DNA of 6,171 nt from JAICYJ01 sp035473255 (lineage in GTDB: Bacteria > Actinomycetota > Thermoleophilia > Gaiellales > JAICJC01), in the NCBI GenBank assembly GCA_035473255.1, contig DATIOK010000096.1, positions 1-6,171 on the forward strand, written 5' to 3'. Below, one piece after another: positions 1-5,513 of the stretch. Made by a program: the position numbers and the translations under genes. The notes below the pieces were generated by a model, which was given only the letters and a program-made list of their open reading frames with translations, ran no database searches and was not told where the DNA came from. Each line of letters starts with the position of its first letter. Position 1 is the stretch's first letter.

Positions 1-1
1 C

Positions 2-439
2 TCAAACGCGATGGAGTCGGCCTACGCCGAGATGAACGCCGACGGCCGCTCGGGCGTCTCCAAGGTGATGGTGATCCTGTCAGACGGCGCCGCCAACACC
101 GGCCAGAACTGCCCAGCACAAAACAAGAACGGCACCTGGCCCACGTCCAACGACCCCCACTGCAAGAACCCCTGCGGCCACGCGGTCGCCGACGCCAACG
201 CCTACAAAGCCGCCGGCTGGATGATCTTCACCATCCTCTACAACGACGGACAAGGCAACGAGGCCTGCCAGGCCTGGAACGGCAGCAACGAGTCACCCTC
301 CATCACCCCCGCCCAAGCCATGCAACAAATGGCCAGCCCCAACGAATACTTCCTCGACCCAAACCCCTCCCAGCTGACATCAATCTTCCAACAGATCTCC
401 TCAGACATGGCAGCCGGCACCAGCCGCCTCACCGCCTAA
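2..439 (+). CDS. VWA-domain protein, TadG/Tad-pilus-associated type, C-terminal part (5' end outside window)
   Basis: The frame is open through the left window edge (codons for S-N-A precede the ATG at 11), so that ATG is internal and the gene is truncated. Numbering from the ATG at 11, residues 18-29 (KVMVILSDGAAN) form the central VWA beta strand with the S-D-G metal-site motif. Residues 60-78 (VADANAYKAAGWMIFTILY) are the following helix and strand. The end (IFQQISSDMAAGTSRLTA) matches the usual closing helix of VWA domains fused to TadE/TadG-like pilus-assembly proteins. The first MIDAS element (DxSxS) should lie upstream and cannot be checked. Four cysteines (C34, C51, C55, C86) sit in Asn/Pro-rich surface loops and could form disulfides, which suggests an extracytoplasmic location. 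Codons such as CAA, TCA and CCA are commoner here than in the downstream genes. The VWA fold is a firm call; the Tad-pilus role is inferred. Confidence 0.82.
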   Translation, partial: SNAMESAYAEMNADGRSGVSKVMVILSDGAANTGQNCPAQNKNGTWPTSNDPHCKNPCGHAVADANAYKAAGWMIFTILYNDGQGNEACQAWNGSNESPSITPAQAMQQMASPNEYFLDPNPSQLTSIFQQISSDMAAGTSRLTA

Positions 440-502
440 CCAGCCGCGCTTGTCCAGCCTTGATCCCGCGATGGCTTCGCCGCCGCCTGGAGTTGGGATT
501 GA

Positions 503-670
503 CCCGTCGATCACGAGTACAAGATCGAGCGTGATGGCGAGTCGGTGGCCGAGGTTTCGAGGCGCTGGTTCCGCGTACGCGACACCTACGGAATCGAGAT
601 CGCACGCGGGCAGGAGGACGCCCTAATCCTCGCCGCGACCGTCTGCATCGACCAGATGATCAGAGGTTGA
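503..670 (+). pseudogene. LURP-one-related (phospholipid-scramblase-like fold) gene, 3' remnant
   Basis: Reading codons from 503 to the TGA at 668-670 gives a 55-residue segment containing VDHEYKIERDGESVAEVS, then RRWFRVRDTYGIEI, then GQEDALILAATVCIDQM. This order (DHEY, E-V-S-x-x-W-F, D-T-Y-G-I/V-E-I, D-D/E-A-L-I-L-A, C-I/V-D) is the C-terminal half of bacterial LURP-one-related proteins, which have a tubby/scramblase-like beta barrel and no settled function. Intact members are usually about 160 residues, so roughly the N-terminal two thirds is missing. An in-frame TGA at 500-502 lies just before the homology and no credible start follows it; GTG at 545 falls inside a core strand. Family motifs are well preserved, so the truncation looks fairly recent. 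The family call is from motif memory, without a search. Confidence 0.68.
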
Positions 671-736
671 GCCCGGCACGCGAGCCCTCCGTGGTCGTCG
701 CGTGTATGCGTCGTATCCGCTCGTTCTCGTTCTGAG

Positions 737-768
737 TCTGGTTTGAACCAGAAGGTCGTCGGTTCGAT
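737..768 (+). other. tRNA-like fragment (anticodon stem-loop plus T-arm start)
   Basis: TCTGG (737-741) pairs perfectly with CCAGA (748-752) around a 6-nt loop. It is followed by AGGTC as a variable-loop equivalent, GTCGG (758-762) as a T-stem 5' side, and TTCGAT as the start of a T-loop. The opposite T-stem side (770-774, GCCAC) pairs only partly, and no acceptor stem or D-arm is seen. The antisense reading of this segment gives I-E-P-T-T-F-W, a peptide typical of mis-translated tRNA genes. It is therefore best described as a decayed tRNA remnant. The 6-nt loop prevents assigning an amino acid. Confidence 0.35.
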
Positions 769-796
769 GGCCACATGCCTCCGGGACGTCGGCGGG

Positions 797-802
797 TATG
801 GT
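797..802 (+). promoter_or_regulatory. Putative -10 hexamer for the membrane protein gene (leaderless)
   Basis: TATGGT lies six bases before the GTG at 809, so transcription would begin at or next to the start codon. No Shine-Dalgarno sequence suits that GTG. No convincing -35 element is visible at the usual spacing. Confidence 0.4.
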
Positions 803-808
803 TCGGAC

Positions 809-2464
809 GTGGACGTGCCCGCCCTCCCGCGCCACTACGTGCTGCCGCTTGCCTGCGCCGCCCTGTCCGCCTCGGTGACGCTGCTGCTGTGGGTGTTCAC
901 GAGCCCCGGCATCGACGCGCCGTCGCACCTGTTCCAGACCTGGCTGTTCAGCCACGGCGGCTTCGACATCTACAACAACTACTGGTACGCCGGTCGCTAC
1001 GAGTTCGTCAACTACAGCATGCTCTACTACGCGGTTGCCGCGCAGGTCGGGCAGCTGGGCGTGCTGCTCCCGGCGTCGGCCCTGATGGGCGGCTGCTTCG
1101 CGCTGGTCTGCAGCCGGGAGTGGGCGTCGGCCGCGCGCGGGCCCAGCATCACCTTCGCCATCACCGCGCCGTTCATCATGATGGTCGGCGGCACCTACCC
1201 GTTCCTGGCCGGAGTGGCCTCGTCGCTGCTCGCCCTGGCGCTGCTGCAGCGCCGCCGGCGGATCTGGTTCAGCCTCGCCGTGCTGGTCACGCTCGCCTTC
1301 AGCCCGCTGTCGTTCTCGCTGCTGTGCGCGGTGCTGGCCGGGGTGCTGCTGGGCAGGGCGCAGCCGCTGGGTGCGCTTCGCTCGAACCGCGCCGCCTTCG
1401 GCATCGTGCTGGCCGTGTTCGCCATGGGCGTGCTGCTGCAGCGGGCCTTCCCCAGCCAGGGCTGGTACCCGTATGACCTCTGGGACGCGCTGATCGTGCT
1501 CGTGTTCTCGCTGGTCGGTCTCTGGATCGCCGGCACCGCCGCGCCCACCCGCTCGATGCGGGCCATGTTCGTCGCCTACCTGGCGCTGAACCTGTTCGCC
1601 TTCCTGCTGAAGGGCCCGATCGGCTCGAATCCCAGCCGCCTGTTCGCGATCGCAGGGGCGCCGATGCTGTGGTTGACGGCGAACCTGAACCCGCGCCGGT
1701 CGCGGCTGCTGGTGTTCCCGCTGATCGCAGTCGCCGTGGCGCTGCAGGTGGCGCCGAAGATGCGTGATGCCTACTCGGCCTACGAGAACCCTGCGGCTGC
1801 GGCCAGCTACTGGCGCCCGGCCAGGCAGTTCGTCGAGGAGCACCGCGCCCAGATCGCCGGCTACCGGGTCGACGCGGTCTCCACCTGGGGCCACTGGGAG
1901 GCCTACTACGTGGCCAAGTGGCGGGTGCCGCTGGCGCGCGGATGGTTCCGGCAGGAGGACTTCCCGCAGAACGGCTCGCTCTACAACGACGAGATGACGC
2001 CGGCCATGTTCCGGGCCTGGATGCGCTCGCTGGGCGTCCGCTACGTGATGTTGCCCGATGCGCCGCTCGACTACAGCTCCGAGCGCGAGGCGCAGCTGCT
2101 GCGGACCGGCGTGTCCGGCCTGCGGATCGTCGGCCGCTCGCCGCACTGGACCTTCTACGCCCTGCCGCACCCGACGCCGATCGTGACGGCGCCGCCCGGC
2201 CGGTGGGCGACGCTCACCTACCTCGGCCAGCAGCGCATGGTGCTGTCGGTGTCGGGCCCCGGCAGCTACCTAGTGCGGGTGCGCTACAGCCCCTACCGGC
2301 AGCCGACCCCGGTCGGCGCCTGCGTGCGCCCCGCGGCAAACGGCATGACCGAGGTGGTGGTCCAGCAGGCGGGCATCGTGCAGTTGAACATCGACACCGA
2401 TCCCTCCGCCGTGGCGGCCGGCGCCGCCGACGGCGCGGCTGCGACCACGCCCGCCGGCTGCTGA
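809..2464 (+). CDS. Polytopic membrane protein, GT-C glycosyltransferase / YfhO-like
   Basis: With a GTG start at 809 the protein has 551 residues. A longer frame can begin at TTG 743, but that places the start inside the tRNA-like fragment and adds a non-membrane leader, so 809 is preferred. There are about nine or ten hydrophobic segments (roughly residues 11-31, 86-101, 113-127, 132-147, 152-180, 195-211, 227-245, 252-267, 276-292 and 299-314). The first external loop carries G-I-D36-A-P-S-H40, an early-loop acidic/His arrangement like that of GT-C enzymes using lipid-linked sugars, although the catalytic role is unproven here. Residues 320-455 form a soluble Trp/Tyr-rich region with W-G-H-W and L-G-V-R-Y-V-M-L-P. 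The end is beta-rich (GPGSYLVRVRYSPY) with an Ala/Gly tail, as in YfhO-like families. A plausible role is cell-envelope glycan or glycolipid assembly. No neighbouring glycan gene confirms it. Confidence 0.72.
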   Translation: MDVPALPRHYVLPLACAALSASVTLLLWVFTSPGIDAPSHLFQTWLFSHGGFDIYNNYWYAGRYEFVNYSMLYYAVAAQVGQLGVLLPASALMGGCFALVCSREWASAARGPSITFAITAPFIMMVGGTYPFLAGVASSLLALALLQRRRRIWFSLAVLVTLAFSPLSFSLLCAVLAGVLLGRAQPLGALRSNRAAFGIVLAVFAMGVLLQRAFPSQGWYPYDLWDALIVLVFSLVGLWIAGTAAPTRSMRAMFVAYLALNLFAFLLKGPIGSNPSRLFAIAGAPMLWLTANLNPRRSRLLVFPLIAVAVALQVAPKMRDAYSAYENPAAAASYWRPARQFVEEHRAQIAGYRVDAVSTWGHWEAYYVAKWRVPLARGWFRQEDFPQNGSLYNDEMTPAMFRAWMRSLGVRYVMLPDAPLDYSSEREAQLLRTGVSGLRIVGRSPHWTFYALPHPTPIVTAPPGRWATLTYLGQQRMVLSVSGPGSYLVRVRYSPYRQPTPVGACVRPAANGMTEVVVQQAGIVQLNIDTDPSAVAAGAADGAAATTPAGC

Positions 2465-2478
2465 ACACGCCCGCCGGC
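2446..2478 (+). repeat. 13-bp direct repeat spanning the stop codon
   Basis: CACGCCCGCCGGC occurs at 2446-2458 and again at 2466-2478, a 20-nt period. The membrane-protein stop codon (2462-2464) lies between the copies. It looks like a small tandem duplication with a diverged spacer. It may have altered the last residues of the protein; no function is apparent. Confidence 0.5.
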
Positions 2479-2496
2479 CGTCCGACATGCCATCTT

Positions 2497-2529
2497 CGCG
2501 GTCGGTCCGCCGCGACCTCCCCGACCGCG
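2497..2529. repeat. Perfect 9-bp inverted repeat next to the promoter
   Basis: CGCGGTCGG (2497-2505) is the exact reverse complement of CCGACCGCG (2521-2529), with a 15-nt spacer. The right arm ends two bases before the -10 hexamer TATGCT, so the dyad covers the expected -35/spacer region of the zinc-ribbon gene. It could be an operator for a dimeric regulator or a terminator hairpin for the membrane-protein gene ending at 2464. No T-tract follows, which weakens the terminator reading. Confidence 0.5.
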
Positions 2530-2530
2530 G

Positions 2531-2536
2531 TATGCT
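2531..2536 (+). promoter_or_regulatory. Putative -10 hexamer for the zinc-ribbon/coiled-coil gene
   Basis: TATGCT, preceded by CGCGG, is a good high-GC actinobacterial -10 match and gives a predicted transcript start near 2543. That leaves about 22 nt of leader before the TTG at 2565. A clear -35 hexamer is not visible; a 17-nt spacer would place it at 2508-2513, which has a poor match. Confidence 0.5.
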
Positions 2537-2553
2537 CCCAGGTCCGCTCGGGC

Positions 2554-2558
2554 GGAGG
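2554..2558 (+). promoter_or_regulatory. Ribosome binding site deciding the TTG start at 2565
   Basis: GGAGG lies six bases before the TTG at 2565. An alternative ATG at 2487 would start upstream of both the -10 hexamer and this site and would add 26 residues with no similarity to the folded region. The TTG start is therefore chosen. Confidence 0.65.
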
Positions 2559-2564
2559 ACGGAT

Positions 2565-3521
2565 TTGACCAGCATCGCCGAGAACACCGCAAGCTGCGCT
2601 CTCTGCAGGCGCCACCTTCTGGTTGGCGAGCCCGCGCGCCTGTATCAGGACCCGGCGTCGAAGCGGTTCCTGAAGGTGTGCCCGCTCTGCTACGAGCAGG
2701 CCGACCGCCGGGGCTGGCGCGCAGATGGGCGTCCGATCGTGGCCGTGCACGCGAACCCCCCGCGCGACCACGCCCTACGCGAGCGCGAGGGCCTGATCGA
2801 CCGGCTGCGCGGCCAGCTGCAGTCGGTCGAGTTCGACCTCGACCAGGTGCGCAGCGCGCTTGCCAAGGCCGAGCAGCAGGCCGGCGAGCTGCGGACGGTC
2901 AAGCGCGAGATGAAGGATCTCTCCAACGAGATGCGCCGTCGCGACCGCGAGCTGCGCGGCATGGCCGACGAGAAGCGCCGCAGCGATGAGCGCGCCTCCC
3001 AGGCGGAGGCCGCGCACCGTGCCGAGATCGCCAAGCACCACCAGGTCGGCGCACGGCTGGACGAGCAGACCGCAATGGTGGAGCGGCTGGAGAGCCGCGT
3101 CGGGCAGCTCGAGCAGGAGCTGGAGCACGAGCGCCGCCGCTACGGCGAGCTGGCCGAGGCGCGGCGCACCGAAGGCGACGCCCGGCAGGTGCGGCGGATG
3201 GCGCTGGAGGCGTTCAACCGCTCGCCCCACGTCGAGAGGGTGGTCTCGATCTCGCGCAGCCTCGGCGACCCGCTCGTGAACGTGGCGGTCGACGGCTGCG
3301 AGCTGCCGCGCGTGGTCTCGATCTGCGTGGCCTGGGACATCTCCTGGTACGAGTACGAGGTGCGGCTCGATCTCTACGAGCAGACCGTGTCGGTCGACGA
3401 GGGCCGCCGCGGGGACGACCCGCGCGACCTGCCCGCCCACCGGCTGCACCCCAACGCCGTGCTGCGCTCAGACCGCGTGGTGCTGACGATGCAGGCGTTC
3501 GGCGTCGGCGCCACCGGATAG
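2565..3521 (+). CDS. Uncharacterised zinc-ribbon and coiled-coil protein
   Basis: From the TTG start the protein has 318 residues and three parts. Residues 1-60 carry C11-A-L-C14 and C39-P-L-C42, spaced like a single zinc ribbon; the second knuckle is followed by Y-E-Q-A-D-R-R-G-W. Residues about 71-215 are almost all Glu/Arg/Lys/Gln/Ala/Leu with heptad-like leucines (LIDRLRGQL, VERLESRVGQLEQEL), predicting a long coiled coil. Residues 212-318 form a compact alpha/beta domain starting MALEAFNRSP and containing ISRSLGDPLVNVAV and AWDISWYEYEVRL. There is no signal peptide or membrane segment, so it is probably a cytosolic, oligomeric protein. I recognise no named family for the whole architecture and assign no function. 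The zinc-ribbon and coiled-coil calls are direct readings of the sequence. It converges with the amino acid dehydrogenase gene, one base apart. Confidence 0.85.
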   Translation: MTSIAENTASCALCRRHLLVGEPARLYQDPASKRFLKVCPLCYEQADRRGWRADGRPIVAVHANPPRDHALREREGLIDRLRGQLQSVEFDLDQVRSALAKAEQQAGELRTVKREMKDLSNEMRRRDRELRGMADEKRRSDERASQAEAAHRAEIAKHHQVGARLDEQTAMVERLESRVGQLEQELEHERRRYGELAEARRTEGDARQVRRMALEAFNRSPHVERVVSISRSLGDPLVNVAVDGCELPRVVSICVAWDISWYEYEVRLDLYEQTVSVDEGRRGDDPRDLPAHRLHPNAVLRSDRVVLTMQAFGVGATG

Positions 3522-3533
3522 ATCACCGGGTGG
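3511..3533. terminator. Putative bidirectional terminator hairpin over two convergent stop codons
   Basis: CCACCGG (3511-3517) pairs with CCGGGTGG (3526-3533) with one bulged G, around an 8-nt loop that contains parts of both stop codons (TAG at 3519-3521 plus strand; TGA at 3523-3525 minus strand). The convergent genes have one base between them, so any terminator must overlap coding sequence. There is no T-tract on either side, so it is not a canonical intrinsic terminator. Confidence 0.4.
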
Positions 3534-4572
3534 CGGTCGCGACCCTGGCCGCGCTGATGCGGTCCCGGGCCATCTGCTCGGCGGCCCGGTGGGGCGCCAC
3601 GCCGTCGCGGCGCGACCGCTCGAACACGTCTGCCAGCGTGTGCTCGATCCGCTCGACGCTCTGCCGCGCCCGCTCCGCGTCGTACACCCGGCCGCCCAGC
3701 TCCTCGCCGATGTTGATCACCCCGCCGGCGTTGATCGCGAAGTCGGGCGCGTAGACCACGCCGCGCTGCTTCAGCTCGTCGCCCATCGCGGCGTCGGACA
3801 GCTGGTTGTTGGCGGCTCCCGCGATCACCCGGCACCGCAGCCGGCCGATCGTCTCGGGCCGGATCACGGCGCCCAGCGCGCAGGGCGAGTAGACGTCGCA
3901 CTCGACCTGATGGATCTGCTCGGCCGGCACCACCACCGCGCCCAGCTCCTGCAGCGGCTCCAGCCGGTCTGAGTGGATGTCGGCGACGGTGACGGTGGCG
4001 CCCGCATCGAGCAGATGGCGGACGAGGGCGGCACCGACGTGTCCCGCCCCCTGCACGGCGACGTGGATGCCGTCGTAGGCGGTTCCCAGCCCGGCCTCCG
4101 CCAGCGCCGCGCGGATCCCGCAGAACACACCCCAGGCGGTCATCGGGGACGGGTCGCCGGAGCCGCCCTGCTCGACCGGCAGGCCCGTGATGTAGCGCGT
4201 GCGCGTGCGCACCTGCTCGGCGTCCTGCGTGGTGGTGCCGACGTCCTCGGCCGCCAGGTAGGCGCCGCCCAGCCGGTCGATGAATCCGCCCAGCGCCTGG
4301 AACTGCTCGGGGGTCTTGTCGGTACGGGGGTCGCCCACCACCACCGTCTTGCCGCCACCCAGATCGAGGCCGGCCAGCGCGTTCTTGTAGGTCATCCCCT
4401 CCGACAGCCGCAGCACGTCGGTGAGCGCCGCCTCGTCGCTTGGGTACGTCCACATCCGGATCCCGCCCAGGCCCGGGCCGAGCGTGGTGTCGTGGACTGC
4501 GATGATCGCGCGAAGCCCGCTGTCGCGGTCGGTGCAGACCACGATCTGCTCATGCTCGCCGAAGAGTCGCAC
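3523..4572 (-). CDS. Leucine dehydrogenase-type (Glu/Leu/Phe/Val) amino acid dehydrogenase
   Basis: This 349-residue protein has the usual length and order of the leucine dehydrogenase branch. GPGLGGIRM (32-40) is the substrate-binding loop. MTYKNALAGLDLGGGKTVV (60-78) is the Glu/Leu/Phe/Val dehydrogenase signature, with K63 and the catalytic K75. AAEDVGTT (107-114) supplies the catalytic D110. A Rossmann fold follows, with GAGHVG (175-180) and an acidic residue at D198 ending the second strand, as in NAD-dependent members. YSPCALGAV, AGAANNQL and INAGGVIN (281-288) are strongly conserved family blocks. The expected reaction is reversible NAD-dependent oxidative deamination of branched-chain amino acids to 2-oxo acids, in the cytosol. 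Leucine versus valine specificity cannot be settled by eye, though the motifs look closest to Bacillus-type leucine dehydrogenase. The start is GTG with no Shine-Dalgarno sequence. It lies 26 nt after the permease gene on the same strand and has its own promoter-like sequence. Confidence 0.93.
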   Translation of the reverse strand: MRLFGEHEQIVVCTDRDSGLRAIIAVHDTTLGPGLGGIRMWTYPSDEAALTDVLRLSEGMTYKNALAGLDLGGGKTVVVGDPRTDKTPEQFQALGGFIDRLGGAYLAAEDVGTTTQDAEQVRTRTRYITGLPVEQGGSGDPSPMTAWGVFCGIRAALAEAGLGTAYDGIHVAVQGAGHVGAALVRHLLDAGATVTVADIHSDRLEPLQELGAVVVPAEQIHQVECDVYSPCALGAVIRPETIGRLRCRVIAGAANNQLSDAAMGDELKQRGVVYAPDFAINAGGVINIGEELGGRVYDAERARQSVERIEHTLADVFERSRRDGVAPHRAAEQMARDRISAARVATATR

Positions 4573-4580
4573 GACGGGCG

Positions 4581-4607
4581 AGTATAGCCACGGGGTGGTT
4601 ACGGCAA
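4581..4607 (-). promoter_or_regulatory. Putative promoter of the amino acid dehydrogenase gene (leaderless)
   Basis: On the minus strand the -10 is TATACT (4581-4586), eight bases before the GTG start at 4572. That puts transcript initiation at or within a couple of bases of the start codon and fits the missing ribosome binding site. A possible -35, TTGCCG (4602-4607), lies inside the last codons of the permease gene, but the 15-nt spacing is short. The dehydrogenase could thus be expressed separately from the transporter. Confidence 0.5.
4585..4601. repeat. Short imperfect inverted repeat between permease stop and dehydrogenase -10
   Basis: On the minus strand TAACCAC-CCC-GTGGCTA reads as two 7-nt arms with one non-Watson-Crick pair and a 3-nt loop. 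The left arm contains the permease TAA stop and the right arm runs into the first bases of the -10 hexamer. It could be a weak terminator or an operator, and it is short enough to be chance. Confidence 0.3.
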
Positions 4608-5513
4608 CGTCGGCGGCGGGGCGCCGGTGAGGTCGCTGGCGCCCGAGCGCCGCAGCACCAGGCCGGTGATCAGGATCAGCGTCACCGTCACCACCAGCAT
4701 CATGGTGGCGAGGGCGTTCACGGCCGGCGTCACCCCGAAGCGGACGGCTGAGTAGACCACGATCGGCCAGGTGTTGACTGTGCCGTTGGTGAACGCCGGC
4801 AGCACGTAGTCGTCGAACGAGAACGTGAACGAGAGCAGCGCGCCGGCGATCACGGCCGGTAGCAGCCTCGGTAGCGTCACCTGGCGGAAGGTCGCGATCG
4901 GGCCGCCGCCGAGGTCGAAGCTGGCCTCCTCCAGCGAGCTGCCCATGCCCACGAAGCGGGCGCGCACGATCAGCATCACCAGCGAGGCGCTGAACACGAT
5001 CTGCCCGAGAAGGATCGTGTTCTCTCCCAGCGTCGGGAAGATGCTGAGGTTGTTGTGCGCCTGCACGAAGAAGATCAGCGATGCCACCGCGATCACGATC
5101 TCCGGCACGACCAGGGTCAGGTACACGAGCACGTCGAAGGGCACCCGCCAGCGCTTCTTCATCCGCGCCAGCGCGAGCGCCGCCGCGGTGCCCAGCACGG
5201 TCGCGATCAGCGATGCGCGAAAGGCGATCCAGAAGCTGGTCTTGACGGCGGGCACGTAGGTGGGATCGTTGAGCGCGGTGTGGAACCAGCAGGTGGTGCC
5301 GCCGTTCCAGACGGTCACGTTGCCCATCCTGGAGGGGTCGACGCTGCAGGGGCTGGCGCCGTGGGGAACGGTTGTGGGCTGGTTGAAGGCGAAGATCACG
5401 ACCACCACGATCGGCAGGTACAGGACGAGGTAGACCAGCACCGCCCAGCCGGTGAACATGCGCTTTCCGAACCGGTGCCGGGAGCGGCGGGACGTGCCGG
5501 CGGCGCTAGGCAC
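4599..5513 (-). CDS. potC: ABC transporter permease, PotC-like (polyamine/putrescine type)
   Basis: This is a 304-residue inner-membrane permease with six predicted membrane segments (about 22-43, 92-116, 126-150, 166-184, 218-240 and 262-287). The EAA loop that docks the ATPase is at 195-215 (EEASFDLGGG...ITLP-type, here VTLP). FTFSFDDYVLPAFTNG and YSAVRFGVTPAVNALAT match PotC-family blocks following the loop. It starts at GTG 5513. The start overlaps the upstream permease by 8 nt, and a GAGGAG ribosome site within that gene's last codons supports translational coupling. The first external loop (44-90) is longer than in E. coli PotC and carries C56 and C75. The family is firm; the substrate (spermidine, putrescine or another cationic compound) is inferred, since the binding protein is not in view. 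The C-terminus is Pro/Gly-rich (DLTGAPPPTLP). Confidence 0.9.
   Translation of the reverse strand: MPSAAGTSRRSRHRFGKRMFTGWAVLVYLVLYLPIVVVVIFAFNQPTTVPHGASPCSVDPSRMGNVTVWNGGTTCWFHTALNDPTYVPAVKTSFWIAFRASLIATVLGTAAALALARMKKRWRVPFDVLVYLTLVVPEIVIAVASLIFFVQAHNNLSIFPTLGENTILLGQIVFSASLVMLIVRARFVGMGSSLEEASFDLGGGPIATFRQVTLPRLLPAVIAGALLSFTFSFDDYVLPAFTNGTVNTWPIVVYSAVRFGVTPAVNALATMMLVVTVTLILITGLVLRRSGASDLTGAPPPTLP

Larger units (their letters stand above)
440..808. other. Gene-free junction containing decayed fragments
   Basis: No intact gene is visible in these 369 bases on either strand. The stretch holds a LURP-one-like 3' gene remnant (503-670), a tRNA-like arm fragment (737-768), and a promoter-like hexamer for the next gene (797-802). 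The open frames that cross it (minus strand, 586-774 and 623-2170) have no recognisable domains and the composition of frame shadows. No clear terminator for the VWA gene was found after 439. The remaining pieces, 440-502 and 671-736, hold nothing I can identify. Confidence 0.6.

Noticed and set aside
737..774. Functional tRNA gene
   Set aside because: There is no acceptor stem or D-arm, the anticodon loop has six bases, and the T-stem 3' side pairs poorly.
623..2170. 515-residue open frame on the minus strand
   Set aside because: It is antisense to the membrane protein gene, very rich in Arg/His/Gln/Gly/Pro, and has no recognisable motif. G+C-rich genes routinely leave such open antisense frames, and the plus-strand protein has clear membrane segments.
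2413..2428. GGCGGC-CGGC-GCCGCC hairpin near the end of the membrane protein gene
   Set aside because: It falls in Ala/Gly codons within the coding region, where such palindromes arise by composition. It is too far before the stop to be a convincing terminator.
2487..2564. ATG at 2487 as start of the zinc-ribbon protein
   Set aside because: It would lie upstream of the -10 hexamer and ribosome site, and the added 26 residues look like translated promoter sequence.
2775..3449. Minus-strand open frame antisense to the zinc-ribbon gene
   Set aside because: It is Leu/Ala/Val/His-rich with no domain, and it mirrors the coiled-coil codons on the other strand.
3374..4453. 359-residue minus-strand frame overlapping the dehydrogenase
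   Set aside because: It is a shifted frame of the dehydrogenase with Arg/Gly/Ala-rich composition. The dehydrogenase frame holds every family motif.
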